Of a stretch of DNA of 64,000 nt, positions 56,224 to 64,000 are shown piece by piece. Origin of the DNA: Thauera sp. K11 (lineage in GTDB: Bacteria > Pseudomonadota > Gammaproteobacteria > Burkholderiales > Rhodocyclaceae); the NCBI RefSeq assembly GCF_002354895.1, contig NZ_CP023439.1:2790001-2854000 (forward strand). Direction: 5' to 3'. Made by a program: the position numbers and the translations under genes. The notes below the pieces were generated by a model. The model ran no database searches. It saw nothing but the letters and a program-made list of their open reading frames with translations, and had not been told where the DNA came from. The first letter of the stretch is position 1; each line of letters starts with the position of its first letter.

Positions 56224-56995
56224 GCAACCATTGCTCCTCATCCGGAGTTAGAAAGCCCGGGAAACGGACTTCTTTGACGCCGCCGGCGTTCAGAAAAACG
56301 ATTTGCCCCCGATGCGAGGCAGAGTTTGCCAAGGCTTCTAGCTCATCAGGCGAGCTACATAACAACGTCATCCAGTGGGATGAGAACAGCCGTTGCCCTG
56401 AGAGCCCCTCAAGATGCCCCAAGAATAATGCATAGGTGATGTTGCTCGGCGTGACTTTTGGCGCGGCGCGAACCTTTCGCCGACGCCCCACCATGAAGCC
56501 CGCCTGGGTCCAGCTTCCGTTGATGTTTTGGGCGATGGATTTGAGCGACGCCGGACTGAAGCGGTCCGGTTCGTTTGCGGCAATGAGTTCCTCGACCTCT
56601 TCGCGCTGCACGGCGTCGCCTTCGCCCTTGGCGAGCACGAAGGCCTCCGAGAGCCGAAGAACCGGGTCGCGCACCATTGCAAGCGTCAGGGCGAGCAACG
56701 GCCTGGCAGCCTCATCAAGCGCCCACAGCTTGCGAAAGATGCGGAAAACCGGAATGGCAGGGTCCAAGCCGTAGAGTTCGACGAGGTGGCCGAACGTGAG
56801 CAGACGCGATTTCTGTGTCGGCTTGCCTAGAACGTTGAGACCCACCACCTCGTCACGGTAGCCGTCTCGCGTCGTTTCCGACGTGGTGTGTTCAAAAAGG
56901 AGCATCAGCTCGTCGAACATCATGGTGCGGGCGGCATGCGTGCCGCTGCGACCAAGTCGGTAGCCCAGCTTGATGAGGGATTCGCTTGAAGTCAC
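56216..56995 (-). CDS. brxA: BREX protein BrxA (DUF1819-like)
   Basis: A 259-residue protein in the brxA position, directly before brxB. It contains RKVRAAPKVTPSNITYALFLGHLEGLSGQRLFSS and a C-terminal beta region, as in the DUF1819/NusB-like DNA-binding BrxA proteins. BrxA is a small core component of type 1 BREX. It overlaps the upstream ribbon-helix-helix gene by 4 bp and brxB by 8 bp. The assignment relies partly on synteny. Confidence 0.85.
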   Translation of the reverse strand: MTSSESLIKLGYRLGRSGTHAARTMMFDELMLLFEHTTSETTRDGYRDEVVGLNVLGKPTQKSRLLTFGHLVELYGLDPAIPVFRIFRKLWALDEAARPLLALTLAMVRDPVLRLSEAFVLAKGEGDAVQREEVEELIAANEPDRFSPASLKSIAQNINGSWTQAGFMVGRRRKVRAAPKVTPSNITYALFLGHLEGLSGQRLFSSHWMTLLCSSPDELEALANSASHRGQIVFLNAGGVKEVRFPGFLTPDEEQWLHE

Positions 56996-57204
56996 GGGGT
57001 CTTGACGGGCTTGCGACGGCTGGAGGCCGGCTTCTCTTCGGTTTGAGCGGGGGGCGAGATGGCATGACGCTCGCAGTAGTCGATGAGCAGATACTCAATC
57101 ATGTTGCTGAGCGTGCGATGCTCGCGGTCTGCAGCGAAGCGTAGCAACTCCTTAATCTCGGCAGACATCCTGAGATTGATTGCCTCGGTCTTGCGTCGAG
57201 CCAT
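56992..57204 (-). CDS. Ribbon-helix-helix protein heading the BREX operon
   Basis: A 70-residue protein starting MARRKTEAINLRMSAEIKEL. The N-terminal strand (TEAINLRM) and following two helices (LLRFAADREHRTLSNMIEYLL) fit the Arc/MetJ-type ribbon-helix-helix fold. The C-terminal tail is basic and Pro-rich. The gene is translationally coupled to brxA (4-bp overlap). A palindrome just upstream (57227-57245) lies at the predicted transcription start, so it likely autoregulates the whole operon. Confidence 0.82.
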   Translation of the reverse strand: MARRKTEAINLRMSAEIKELLRFAADREHRTLSNMIEYLLIDYCERHAISPPAQTEEKPASSRRKPVKTP

Positions 57205-57226
57205 CGGTTTGCGCCCCACACGCCTT

Positions 57227-57272
57227 GTCTTTACATTGTGTAGACTTTATAGGCCTTGCTCTTGGATGTAAA
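57227..57272 (-). promoter_or_regulatory. BREX operon promoter and operator
   Basis: On the minus strand a TATAAA (57251-57246) has a TTTACA 15 bp upstream (57272-57267). Directly downstream of the -10 is a 19-bp palindrome, GTCTnnACA-n-TGTnnAGAC (57245-57227), covering the expected start of transcription, 23 bp before the ribbon-helix-helix gene. Confidence 0.6.
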
Positions 57273-57436
57273 ACTAACAAGCCGACCGGATCAGCCAGTG
57301 AGCTGAACGTCACGCAATCCAGTCGAGTTCTCCAGGAAAACCGTTCTTGGAGGGCTTGCGTCTGAGCAAGCGGCCCGCACATCGTCGGACGACGAGTGGC
57401 TACGATCGTGTCGTGCGCCGAGGTGAGCGACAAGAC

Positions 57437-58117
57437 TCAGAGCGGCTGGATCAGGTTCGCCCCCTCGTTGCGAACGTTGCCGACCGCTTTCCCAACTGGA
57501 TGCACCGCGAGCTCCGCCTCGGGGCACGGCCGCACCAGCGCCTGCACGCGCTCGACCGGCGTCGCCCCGTTCAACCACGCCCAGTAATCCCCCGGCGCCA
57601 GGATCACCGGCATCCGATCGTGCAGCGGCCGCATCGCCGCGTTGGCCTCGGTGGTGACGATCGTGAACGTGTCGAGCACCTCGCCGTCGGCCGGACGCGT
57701 CCAGCGCTCCCATAGCCCGGCGAAGCCGAAGAATTCGCCCCCGACCGGATGGATGTAGAACGGCTGCTTGCCGCCGCCCTGCTGGTCACTGAGCTGCTGC
57801 CACTCGTAGAAGCCGTTGGCCGGCACGATGCAGCGCCGGCGGCGGAACGCCGCCCGGAACGAAGGTTTCTCGGCGACCGACTCGCCGCGCGCGTTGATCA
57901 GCTTCGTGGCGATCGCCTCGTCCTTCGACCACGACGGCACCAGCCCCCAGCGCAGGCGATGGATCACCCGCTCACCGTTCGGCCGCTGCCGCACCACGGG
58001 CAGCCACTGCATCGGCGCCGCATTCCAGCGCGGCTCGAAGTCGAAGCCTTCGGGCGCCGCGTCGAAGGCCTCGCGCAGGCGCGAGACCGGACCGTAGAGC
58101 GCATAGCGTCCGCACAT
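57437..58117 (-). CDS. yedK: SRAP-domain protein (YedK/HMCES family)
   Basis: A 226-residue protein starting MCGRYAL. After Met removal, Cys2 would become the N-terminal residue that crosslinks to abasic sites in single-stranded DNA. Other active-site elements are LINARGES, NGFYEW and MRPLHDRMPV. ATG 58117 is fixed by the need for Cys at position 2. It protects DNA at stalled forks and is often found near mobile or defence genes. It reads in the BREX direction, but a 230-bp gap separates them. Confidence 0.94.
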   Translation of the reverse strand: MCGRYALYGPVSRLREAFDAAPEGFDFEPRWNAAPMQWLPVVRQRPNGERVIHRLRWGLVPSWSKDEAIATKLINARGESVAEKPSFRAAFRRRRCIVPANGFYEWQQLSDQQGGGKQPFYIHPVGGEFFGFAGLWERWTRPADGEVLDTFTIVTTEANAAMRPLHDRMPVILAPGDYWAWLNGATPVERVQALVRPCPEAELAVHPVGKAVGNVRNEGANLIQPL

Positions 58118-58437
58118 TGGCGTTTGCCTCAAGACCTTGGAGCGACCACCGCCCCAAACAGGGCACCCTGAGGGTCGATGGGCTGCATTTCTTCACAATA
58201 GTTCCATCATGCACATCCGTGTCACCACGTGGACGGTGTCCGAGATGCGGCGATCGCACGAGGCCTGCTTGGCGGAACCTGGCATGAGTTAACCGTGAGT
58301 GCCGGCGACATCCCGAACGAAGCCGCCAGGCAACGGCGCGCCACACCATGTGGACCGGTTGCGCTTGCTGTGCGCTCTCCTTGCCCCGACTCACCTCCAC
58401 TGCTATACCGCAAGCATCCCTGTCCGGAGGGCACGCG
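58118..58437. other. Intergenic stretch, no gene seen
   Basis: A 320-bp divergent region between the SRAP gene and the small secreted-protein gene. It presumably holds both promoters. I see no convincing RNA structure or conserved frame. Confidence 0.5.
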
Positions 58438-58842
58438 ATGAATAGGCCAGCACTCGCTCTCTTAGCCGCCCTGGCCGGCCCCTCCGTCGATCAGACTGCC
58501 TTTGCACAGAACGCGCGCTGCGATGCGAATGGTGTCTGTTCGAAGGAGCTCCCATCAGAGTCACCTGTGATCCCTGCACCGGCCATAGTGTCACCACGCC
58601 CGGCTGACCTTGGTCACCCGATGGGTCGCCAAGCGCCCATGATTCTTACGCCGGCGAACGTGCCGCCGGTGCCTTTGCCGACTCCGCCCTTTCCATCGCG
58701 AGTCGTAATCTGCCACACGACAATCGGATACTGCGACTGGACTGCCCAAGTGGGTCGCTATGGTGGCCCGTGTGCCTGCCAGGACGCTGGTGGCCAGATC
58801 CACGGTGGCACGATCCAAGCGGGGCCAAGGAGGACTCGGTGA
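58438..58842 (+). CDS. Small secreted cysteine- and proline-rich protein
   Basis: A 134-residue protein with a likely signal peptide (MNRPALALLAALAGPS... cleavage after AFA). The mature part is Pro-rich and has about six cysteines (RCDANGVCSKE, VICHTTIGYCDW, CACQDAGG). No family recognised. GGAGGG precedes ATG 58438. The stop codon overlaps the GTG of the next gene, so both may act together at the envelope. Confidence 0.7.
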   Translation: MNRPALALLAALAGPSVDQTAFAQNARCDANGVCSKELPSESPVIPAPAIVSPRPADLGHPMGRQAPMILTPANVPPVPLPTPPFPSRVVICHTTIGYCDWTAQVGRYGGPCACQDAGGQIHGGTIQAGPRRTR

Positions 58843-59438
58843 GTTGGCTTGCAATCCGACTGCTCGGACTGTTGATGTTCGCGCTCGCTTGGCCGTGTGT
58901 CGCTCAAGTGGCAGTACCCGAGCCCTTGCCACCGGCGGATGTACCGGAAATTAGATCCTCACCACGGGAGCCGAGCAGTCAGCCGCTTGTGCCGTACGTC
59001 GAAGGGCAAAACGGGTCACCGGGAGCGGAGTCGCATCTGGTGCCCCCTGAAGTACAAGCGGCCTTCGACAAGTACCAAGTGCAGTACTACGCCTTTCTGG
59101 GGCAGCAGATCGAAGTGGCGATCGAGAATTTCAGGTGGCAGCAACGCGCGTCCGAGGTGCTGATGTGGACCGTCCTAGCCGTCGTCTTCTGCGGCTTGGG
59201 CTTTTCGGGCTACCAGCTCTACCACGCAACGAGGCTTGGCAAGGATCCGGCAGCAAACGAGATTGAAATCAGCACAAACAAAGTACGGGTCACTTCGTCG
59301 ATCGTTGGACTGGTGGTGCTCTTCATGTCGATTGCCTTCCTGTACCTCTTCCTCATCGAGGTCTACCGCATCAAGCCGGTGAACTTGCTTCAGCAATCGC
59401 CGTCCGCGCAACAAGTCGGCTCCGGTGCGACTCGATAG
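58839..59438 (+). CDS. Hypothetical membrane protein coupled to the secreted protein
   Basis: A 199-residue protein starting at GTG (AAGGAGGAC upstream; GTGA overlap with the previous stop codon). An N-terminal signal or anchor helix (LLGLLMFALAW) and a Pro-rich periplasmic linker are followed by two membrane helices (about residues 107-127 and 153-175) and a short tail. No family recognised. Paired with the upstream secreted protein. Confidence 0.7.
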   Translation: MSWLAIRLLGLLMFALAWPCVAQVAVPEPLPPADVPEIRSSPREPSSQPLVPYVEGQNGSPGAESHLVPPEVQAAFDKYQVQYYAFLGQQIEVAIENFRWQQRASEVLMWTVLAVVFCGLGFSGYQLYHATRLGKDPAANEIEISTNKVRVTSSIVGLVVLFMSIAFLYLFLIEVYRIKPVNLLQQSPSAQQVGSGATR

Positions 59439-59584
59439 TTGGGGTAAAGCAAGCGATCGTGCTAACGATCACGGTTGAGCTACGCGAGATCAAGGTCACC
59501 TCAAATGCAAAGCTGAAGCGTAGCATTCCGGTGCCGGGGGTTTTCCCTGTGCCCCCGAACATGGAAAGAATTGTGCGCTCAAGC

Positions 59585-60115
59585 TCAGTGCAGCGTACCG
59601 GAAGGCCCGCCCTCGCCTTCCTTCACCGGCAGCAGATCCGTGAACCGCCCCTGCACGTCGGTGTAATGCCGGAACTCCGGCGCCCCGATCGTGCGCTTCT
59701 TCTTGCTGATCCCCTTGGGCCTGACCGGCACCTGGGCGACCCACACGCCGTGGCGGGTCTCGAGCGACAGGCTCACCACGTCGATCCGCCAGCTCGCCGG
59801 GCAGTCGGCCAGCGAGCCGTACTCGTCGAGGATCTCCTCGTAGCGGGCGACCTTGTCGGCGCGCAGGCTGTAGGCCTCCATCAGCACGAAGACGAAGTCG
59901 GCGTCGAGCTGCTCGGCGAGCAGCTTCACCGCGCGCGCCGCTGCGTCCTTGTCGGCAGGCGAGCGCATAACGAGCGCCGTGGGGATCGTGGCCCCGGTGG
60001 CGAAGTTGCCGACGAAGGCCATCGGCACGAGTTCCTCGCCCTGCTCGAGGAGTTCGCGCGCCTTGTCGATCAGCGGCGCGATCGCCGTCCGGTAGCGTTC
60101 GGGGAGCTGGCTCAT
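59585..60115 (-). CDS. Conserved-looking hypothetical protein
   Basis: A 176-residue soluble alpha/beta protein (MSQLPERYRTAIAPLIDKARELL...; FVFVLMEAYSLRADKVARYEE). There are no motifs I can assign. It is followed on the same strand by nothing close, and it is preceded at 20 bp by another small gene. The two, together with the TPR gene beyond the IS1634-type element, may once have formed one operon. Confidence 0.65.
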   Translation of the reverse strand: MSQLPERYRTAIAPLIDKARELLEQGEELVPMAFVGNFATGATIPTALVMRSPADKDAAARAVKLLAEQLDADFVFVLMEAYSLRADKVARYEEILDEYGSLADCPASWRIDVVSLSLETRHGVWVAQVPVRPKGISKKKRTIGAPEFRHYTDVQGRFTDLLPVKEGEGGPSGTLH

Positions 60116-60134
60116 GTCGGGGTCCTCGCCGGGT

Positions 60135-60404
60135 TCAGCGCTCGCGGCGCATCTTCACCGCCGCCTCGTACTCGCGATCGAGCCCGGTCCCGGCGTCGCC
60201 CTTGGGGTCGAACATCCGAAAACCCACGTGCATGTACGCCAGGAGCGCCAGGCCGGCGAACTCGCCCTCGAGGTTCTTGAGCGTGTAGCGGACCACCGGC
60301 TTGTTGATTTCCAGCCCGTTGCGACCGAGCAGCGCGATCTCCATCACGATCTGCCCGACCTTCGCCTGGTCGAGCTTGGCCCGAGTTTGACAGTTCCGAG
60401 ACAC
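60135..60404 (-). CDS. Small hypothetical protein
   Basis: An 89-residue protein (starts MSRNCQTRAKLDQAK; contains LLGRNGLEINKPVVRYTLKNLEGEF). GGAGGTGG precedes the ATG with good spacing, so the start seems real and the gene intact. An IS1634-family element is inserted about 60 bp upstream of its start codon, which may cut it off from its promoter. Function unknown. Confidence 0.65.
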   Translation of the reverse strand: MSRNCQTRAKLDQAKVGQIVMEIALLGRNGLEINKPVVRYTLKNLEGEFAGLALLAYMHVGFRMFDPKGDAGTGLDREYEAAVKMRRER

Positions 60405-60462
60405 ATTTCCGCCCCACCTCCAGTAACGGCGCGGGTTTCAGGGCGATGATCCGCCAGAATCC

Positions 60463-62222
60463 TAGATACATGGATTGTTGATTTATCGCCCTCGATGCCG
60501 CTACTGTGCTGCACATGTACTTGAGACAGAGCAAACAGAAGCGGGCGGACGGCCGGGAGGTCACCTACCTGCAGCTGGCCGAGAACGTGTGGGACGCGAC
60601 GAAGGGGCGCTCACAGGCGCAGATCGTGTTCAACTGCGGCCGTGCCGACGACCCGGAAGTCATCGAACGGCTTCGCCGTCTGGCCAAGAGCATCCTGCGT
60701 CGCTGCTCGCCCGAGGCCATCGTGGCCGACGATCCGGGCTGGCGCCTGGTGTGCGCCTGGCCCTACGGCGACGTGCACGCGCTCGAGGCGGTATGGCAGC
60801 GACTCGGGATCGATGCCATCGTGCGTGCGCAGGCGCACGGCCGGCGCTTCGGCTTCGAGATGGAGCGGGCGCTGTTCGCACTGGTGGCCAATCGTGCGTG
60901 CGCGCCTGCCTCCAAGCTTTACTGTCACGAGCAGTGGCTCAAGGAGGACGTGCACATCGAAGGCACGCAAGCCCTGGCGCTGCACCAGCTCTACCGCGCG
61001 ATGGACTTTCTCGAGGCAAACAAGGCCGCGATCGAACAGGCGATCTTCCTCCAGGTCGCCGACCTGTTGAGTCTGGACGTGGAGATCGTCTTCTACGACA
61101 CCACCTCGTTGCACTTCGAGATCGACGACGAGGACAACGGCGACGCCGACGGCCTGATGCGCGGCAGCGTGGCCGCTGGCGCCAAGCGCTACGTGGCGCC
61201 CAGGAAGCGCGGCTACAGCAAGAACGGCCGGGGCGATGCGCCGCAGATCGTGGTGGGCCTGGCGGTCACCCGCGACGGCTTCCCGGTGCGCCACTGGGTG
61301 TTTCCGGGCAACACGGTCGATGTCACCACGGTGGCCCAGGTCAAGGAAGACCTCAAGGGCTGGCAGCTCACCCGCTGTTTGTTCGTCGGGGACGCCGGCA
61401 TGGTCTCGCAGGCCAACTTCCAGGCGCTCGCCAAAGGCGGTGGCAAGTACCTGATGGCGATGCCGATGCGCCGTGGCGACGAGGTGACCGAAGCAGTGCT
61501 CTCGCGCCCGGGGCGCTACCGCAAGATCGCCGACAACCTCGAGGTCAAGGAGGTCGTCGTCGGCGACGGCGAGCGCCGCCGCCGCTATGCGGTGTGCTTC
61601 AACCCGCAGGAGGCACACCGCCAGCGTGCCTATCGTGACGAGCGCATCCGCGAACTCGAGGCCGAGCTTGCATGCCTGGCCGATCAGGACGAGGGAGGGC
61701 ACAGCAAGCGCGTGTGCGCGCTGCGCAGCAGCGCCCGCTACGGGCGGTTCCTGAAGGAGACCAAGCGGGGCCTGGCGATCGATCGGCAGGCCATCGCCGA
61801 ACTCGAACGTTTCGACGGCAAGTTCGTCGTCCACAGTAACGATGACACCCTTACCGCCGAGGACATGGCGCTCGGCTACAAGCAGCAGCAGCGCGTCGAA
61901 GAAGCCTGGCGCACGATGAAGGGCGGCCTGCGCATGCGCCCCGTGTTCCACTGGGCGCCCCACCGCATCCACGCCCACATCGCGATTACCGTGCTGTCTC
62001 TGTTACTGGAACGCGTGATCGAGCACGCCTGCCAAGATACTTGGCGCAACGTGCGCGATGACCTCAAGCGCATTCAGCTTGCGCAATTGTCCAGCCCCAA
62101 CGGCACCGTCTGGCAGGTCACCGAACCCACGGCGGAAGCGGCCAACCGACTGAAAGCATTGAAGATCAAGCCGCCGCCGGCTGTCCTCAGGCTCGACTGA
62201 CACCTATCCCCACATAGATACA
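60463..62222 (+). mobile_element. IS1634-family insertion sequence
   Basis: This single-transposase element is bounded by TAGATACA at 60463-60470 and 62215-62222, a possible 8-bp target duplication. Terminal inverted repeats are weak by eye, so the exact ends are uncertain. It lies between the small gene at 60135 and the TPR gene, in an otherwise minus-strand group. Confidence 0.7.
60515..62200 (+). CDS. IS1634-family transposase
   Basis: A 561-residue IS4-superfamily DDE enzyme. MYLRQSKQKRADGREVTYLQL is the typical opening. Catalytic positions fit YDTTSLHFE, FVGDAGMVS and the late glutamate in EEAWRTMKGGLRMRPVFHW, with the Y-(2)-R-(3)-E-(6)-K-like C-terminal region. ATG 60515 is preferred to a GTG three codons upstream. 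The gene is complete. Confidence 0.92.
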   Translation: MYLRQSKQKRADGREVTYLQLAENVWDATKGRSQAQIVFNCGRADDPEVIERLRRLAKSILRRCSPEAIVADDPGWRLVCAWPYGDVHALEAVWQRLGIDAIVRAQAHGRRFGFEMERALFALVANRACAPASKLYCHEQWLKEDVHIEGTQALALHQLYRAMDFLEANKAAIEQAIFLQVADLLSLDVEIVFYDTTSLHFEIDDEDNGDADGLMRGSVAAGAKRYVAPRKRGYSKNGRGDAPQIVVGLAVTRDGFPVRHWVFPGNTVDVTTVAQVKEDLKGWQLTRCLFVGDAGMVSQANFQALAKGGGKYLMAMPMRRGDEVTEAVLSRPGRYRKIADNLEVKEVVVGDGERRRRYAVCFNPQEAHRQRAYRDERIRELEAELACLADQDEGGHSKRVCALRSSARYGRFLKETKRGLAIDRQAIAELERFDGKFVVHSNDDTLTAEDMALGYKQQQRVEEAWRTMKGGLRMRPVFHWAPHRIHAHIAITVLSLLLERVIEHACQDTWRNVRDDLKRIQLAQLSSPNGTVWQVTEPTAEAANRLKALKIKPPPAVLRLD

Positions 62223-62280
62223 CGGCCGTTTCCGGCGCTCGGCCGGAGGCCATGCGCCGTGCGCCTTGCGACGGGGCGTG

Positions 62281-63144
62281 TTACTCGCTGGTGTCAAAGT
62301 CGGGCTTGGCGAAGCGATCGAACGCCGCCTGCATGTACATCACCACGTCCATGCGCAGGCTGCCGTCGACCGCCGCGCGCAGCTCGTCGTGACCGATGCG
62401 CGTGACCGCCTACTCGGCCATCTCGCCCGCCTGGTAATCGGGGAAGCGCTTGAGCACCGCCTTGTACTGCTCGGCCGCCTCCTTCACGTGCGACGGCCCG
62501 AGCGCTTCCAGGCACTGCGCGAGCCCGAGCTGCGCCCCGGGATCGGCCGGCGCCAGACACGCCGCCTGGCGGAAGAACGGCAGCGCCTCGGCCGCCCGGC
62601 CGGACCGCATCAGCACCGCCGCCAGGTTGCGCTTGGCGAAGGCGTTCTCGGGTTCGAGCTTGACCGCGTCGCGCAGCGCGTTAGCCGCCTCATCGGCGCG
62701 CCCGGTGCGCGCGAACGCTACTCCGAGCGCGATGAACGCGTTTGCGTGCGTGGGGTCGAGCTCGACCGCCCGCTGCAGCGGGGCGACCGCCTCTGCCGGT
62801 CGCCCCAGTTCGGACAAACACAGCCCGTGGCTGTAGGCAATCTCGGCGTCGTCCAGCATGCCGTCGAGCGCCTCGAGCACCGGCAGCGCATCCTCCAGGA
62901 AGCCGTTTTGCAGCAGCCCCAGCACGTAGGCCTTGGGTTCGACCCCACGCTCGGGGACCGCGACCACGCGCACGAACGCGTCATCGACCGCCACCACGGC
63001 CTGCCAGCCGCGCGCCGCGTAGTCGAGCGCGTAGCGCCCGATTACCGCCTGCTCGAACTCGGCCGTGCCGCGCGGCGGCAGGCCCGCCGGGTCGAGGTCG
63101 TCGAGCGGGATCTGGAAGATTTCGGGGGCTTGGCGGGTGGTCAT
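62281..63144 (-). pseudogene. TPR-repeat protein with an in-frame amber codon
   Basis: The frame encodes a tetratricopeptide-repeat protein (LDPTHANAFIALGVAFARTGRADEAA; LEPENAFAKRNLAAVLMRSGR) with about four repeats between residues 95 and 235. A TAG at codon 245 (62412-62410) interrupts it. The same frame then continues for 42 sensible codons (AVTRIGHDEL... KPDFDTSE) to a TAA at 62281. One base change or a sequencing error would explain this. The truncated 244-residue form keeps all the repeats and might still work. Confidence 0.7.
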
Positions 63145-63834
63145 GACGATTCAATCAACAGGCGACGGGAACTCGGTGGCGGATTGTCGCACAGGAGGGC
63201 CAAGCCTTCCGGCCCGACCGGCCTTCTGCAATCCCTGCCCTCCATCTACAGGGTAACTGCCTCAGGAATAGGCAAGCATGTAGATCTGGCTTGCCACTTG
63301 GGCTGCCATCGCTTATCCACAGGATCTCCCACATCCCTTTCCCCAGCGACTGGGGACAAGCAGGCCATCAAGAAGTCGGTGCCTGGCGCCCGGTGCGGTC
63401 AGGGTGCAGGCTTCTGAACCGAGGTCAGCTACTCATGGGGTGGGTGCCTGTAGTCACCCTCCTGATCGCCAAATGCAGATCGTCCGTGTCGAGGCCCTGA
63501 GCCTTGGCGCGATGGATCGTCAGGCTCCCAGATCAGTTCCTCCGTTCAGTAGTTCTGTCTGACCCCAGATTTGGATGGACGGCACCTCGTCGGCCTGAAC
63601 GGTCGCCCAGGGCGACCTCCGCCTGATCGCCAACGACAGCTCTGGGACACTCAGCCCGACCTCACACATTCGGCCAGGAGCGGAAACTCACCACGTACAG
63701 ATAGCTTCCATTGAAACGGCGGCTGCACTCCGAAACCTGCCGTAGGGGCAATTCACACAACGCGGTCTGAACTGCCGATGATGCTGGTTCAATTGAATGA
63801 TGGGTGCCGCGCAGATTGCAGACGCTGAAACACT
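63145..63834. other. Long stretch without a convincing gene
   Basis: About 690 bp with only short, low-quality frames. It holds a consensus DnaA box (TTATCCACA, 63313-63321) and fragments such as TCTGTCTGACCCCAGATTT that look like decayed mobile sequence. I see no RNA gene or clear promoter. Confidence 0.45.
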
Positions 63835-64000
63835 CTAAGGAGATCGGTTAACCGAAGCGCCTTTGAGTTTGGGCGTCGCTGAAGGAAAAAGCCAAGGCCT
63901 GAGCAAGCGGGTCAACTGTGGCGCAACCCCCCAAGTCATGATGATCACGACCAGCACCGTCAAGAGAAAAATTCGGGCGAATAGAGACCAGGGCGCGAGC
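63835..64000 (-). CDS. C-terminal end of a membrane protein (partial)
   Basis: A minus-strand frame open to the window edge encodes about 54 residues. It contains one membrane helix (IFLLTVLVVIIMTWGVAPQ) followed by LTRLLRPWLFPSATPK. This ending resembles the C-terminus of membrane-bound antibiotic-biosynthesis-monooxygenase-domain proteins (VMPxLTRLLRxWLYP). The identification is tentative because only the tail is visible. Confidence 0.5.
   Translation of the reverse strand, partial: LAPWSLFARIFLLTVLVVIIMTWGVAPQLTRLLRPWLFPSATPKLKGASVNRSP

Noticed and set aside
63313-63321. DnaA box as part of a replication origin
   Set aside because: It is a single box with no cluster, no AT-rich unwinding region and no dnaA/dnaN or replication gene nearby.

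Overview
The window is high-GC DNA that looks like a chromosome segment of a betaproteobacterium, probably Rhodocyclales (Thauera/Azoarcus/Aromatoleum type). That placement rests on core gene content and order (lpxK, kdsB, adk and a pyrophosphate-type phosphofructokinase together, then xseA and sodB). It is inferred by recognition, not by a database search.

Layout. (1) 1-10380 is a core block: the end of a family-2 glycosyltransferase, then on the minus strand gamma-glutamyltransferase, PPi-type PFK, adenylate kinase, KdsB, a Trm112-like protein, LpxK and an ExbD/ExbB pair, then on the plus strand xseA and sodB. (2) At 10393, 12 nt after the sodB stop codon, a Tn7-like transposon end begins, with three copies of CAATATATTCGTAA. 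It is followed by a regulator/membrane-protein pair and tnsA-tnsB-tnsC-tniQ (12219-18828). A second, translationally coupled Xre-tniQ pair follows (19227-20872). No matching inverted far end is visible, so later accessory genes may be cargo. (3) 21116-25335 is a MerR, VIT/VWA and RtcB operon with a MerR-type promoter. (4) 25510-28380 holds a retropepsin-like protease and a promoter plus tandem SAM-II-like riboswitch candidate, with a terminator and a masked Shine-Dalgarno, in front of a 55-codon gene. It also holds an integrase remnant and a divergent Xre/DUF2726 pair.

(5) 28421-57204 is one long minus-strand BREX (type 1-like) operon. In transcription order it is: RHH regulator, brxA, brxB, brxC, a possible PD-(D/E)XK protein, pglX2, a C2H2 zinc-finger protein, a coiled-coil protein, an Hsp70-like protein, pglX1 (broken by an IS5-family element), a TrlF-like PHP/SMC-type ATPase, a DUF262/DUF1524 protein, pglZ, brxL, a helical protein and a pRiA4b ORF-3-like protein. 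BREX marks self DNA with the PglX methylase and blocks phage through BrxC, PglZ and BrxL. TrlF-like and DUF262 proteins probably add further defence. The zinc-finger/coiled-coil/Hsp70 triad is an unusual insertion, bracketed by near-identical pglX 3' ends.

(6) 57437-64000 contains an SRAP (YedK) protein, a small secreted/membrane protein pair, an uncharacterised minus-strand group interrupted by an IS1634-family element, a TPR gene with an in-frame amber codon, and the end of a membrane protein cut by the window edge.

The most notable signals are the tandem SAM-II-like leader at 26146-26601, the chaperone triad between duplicated pglX genes, and the Tn7-like element beside sodB with two TniQ proteins, one paired with an Xre protein.
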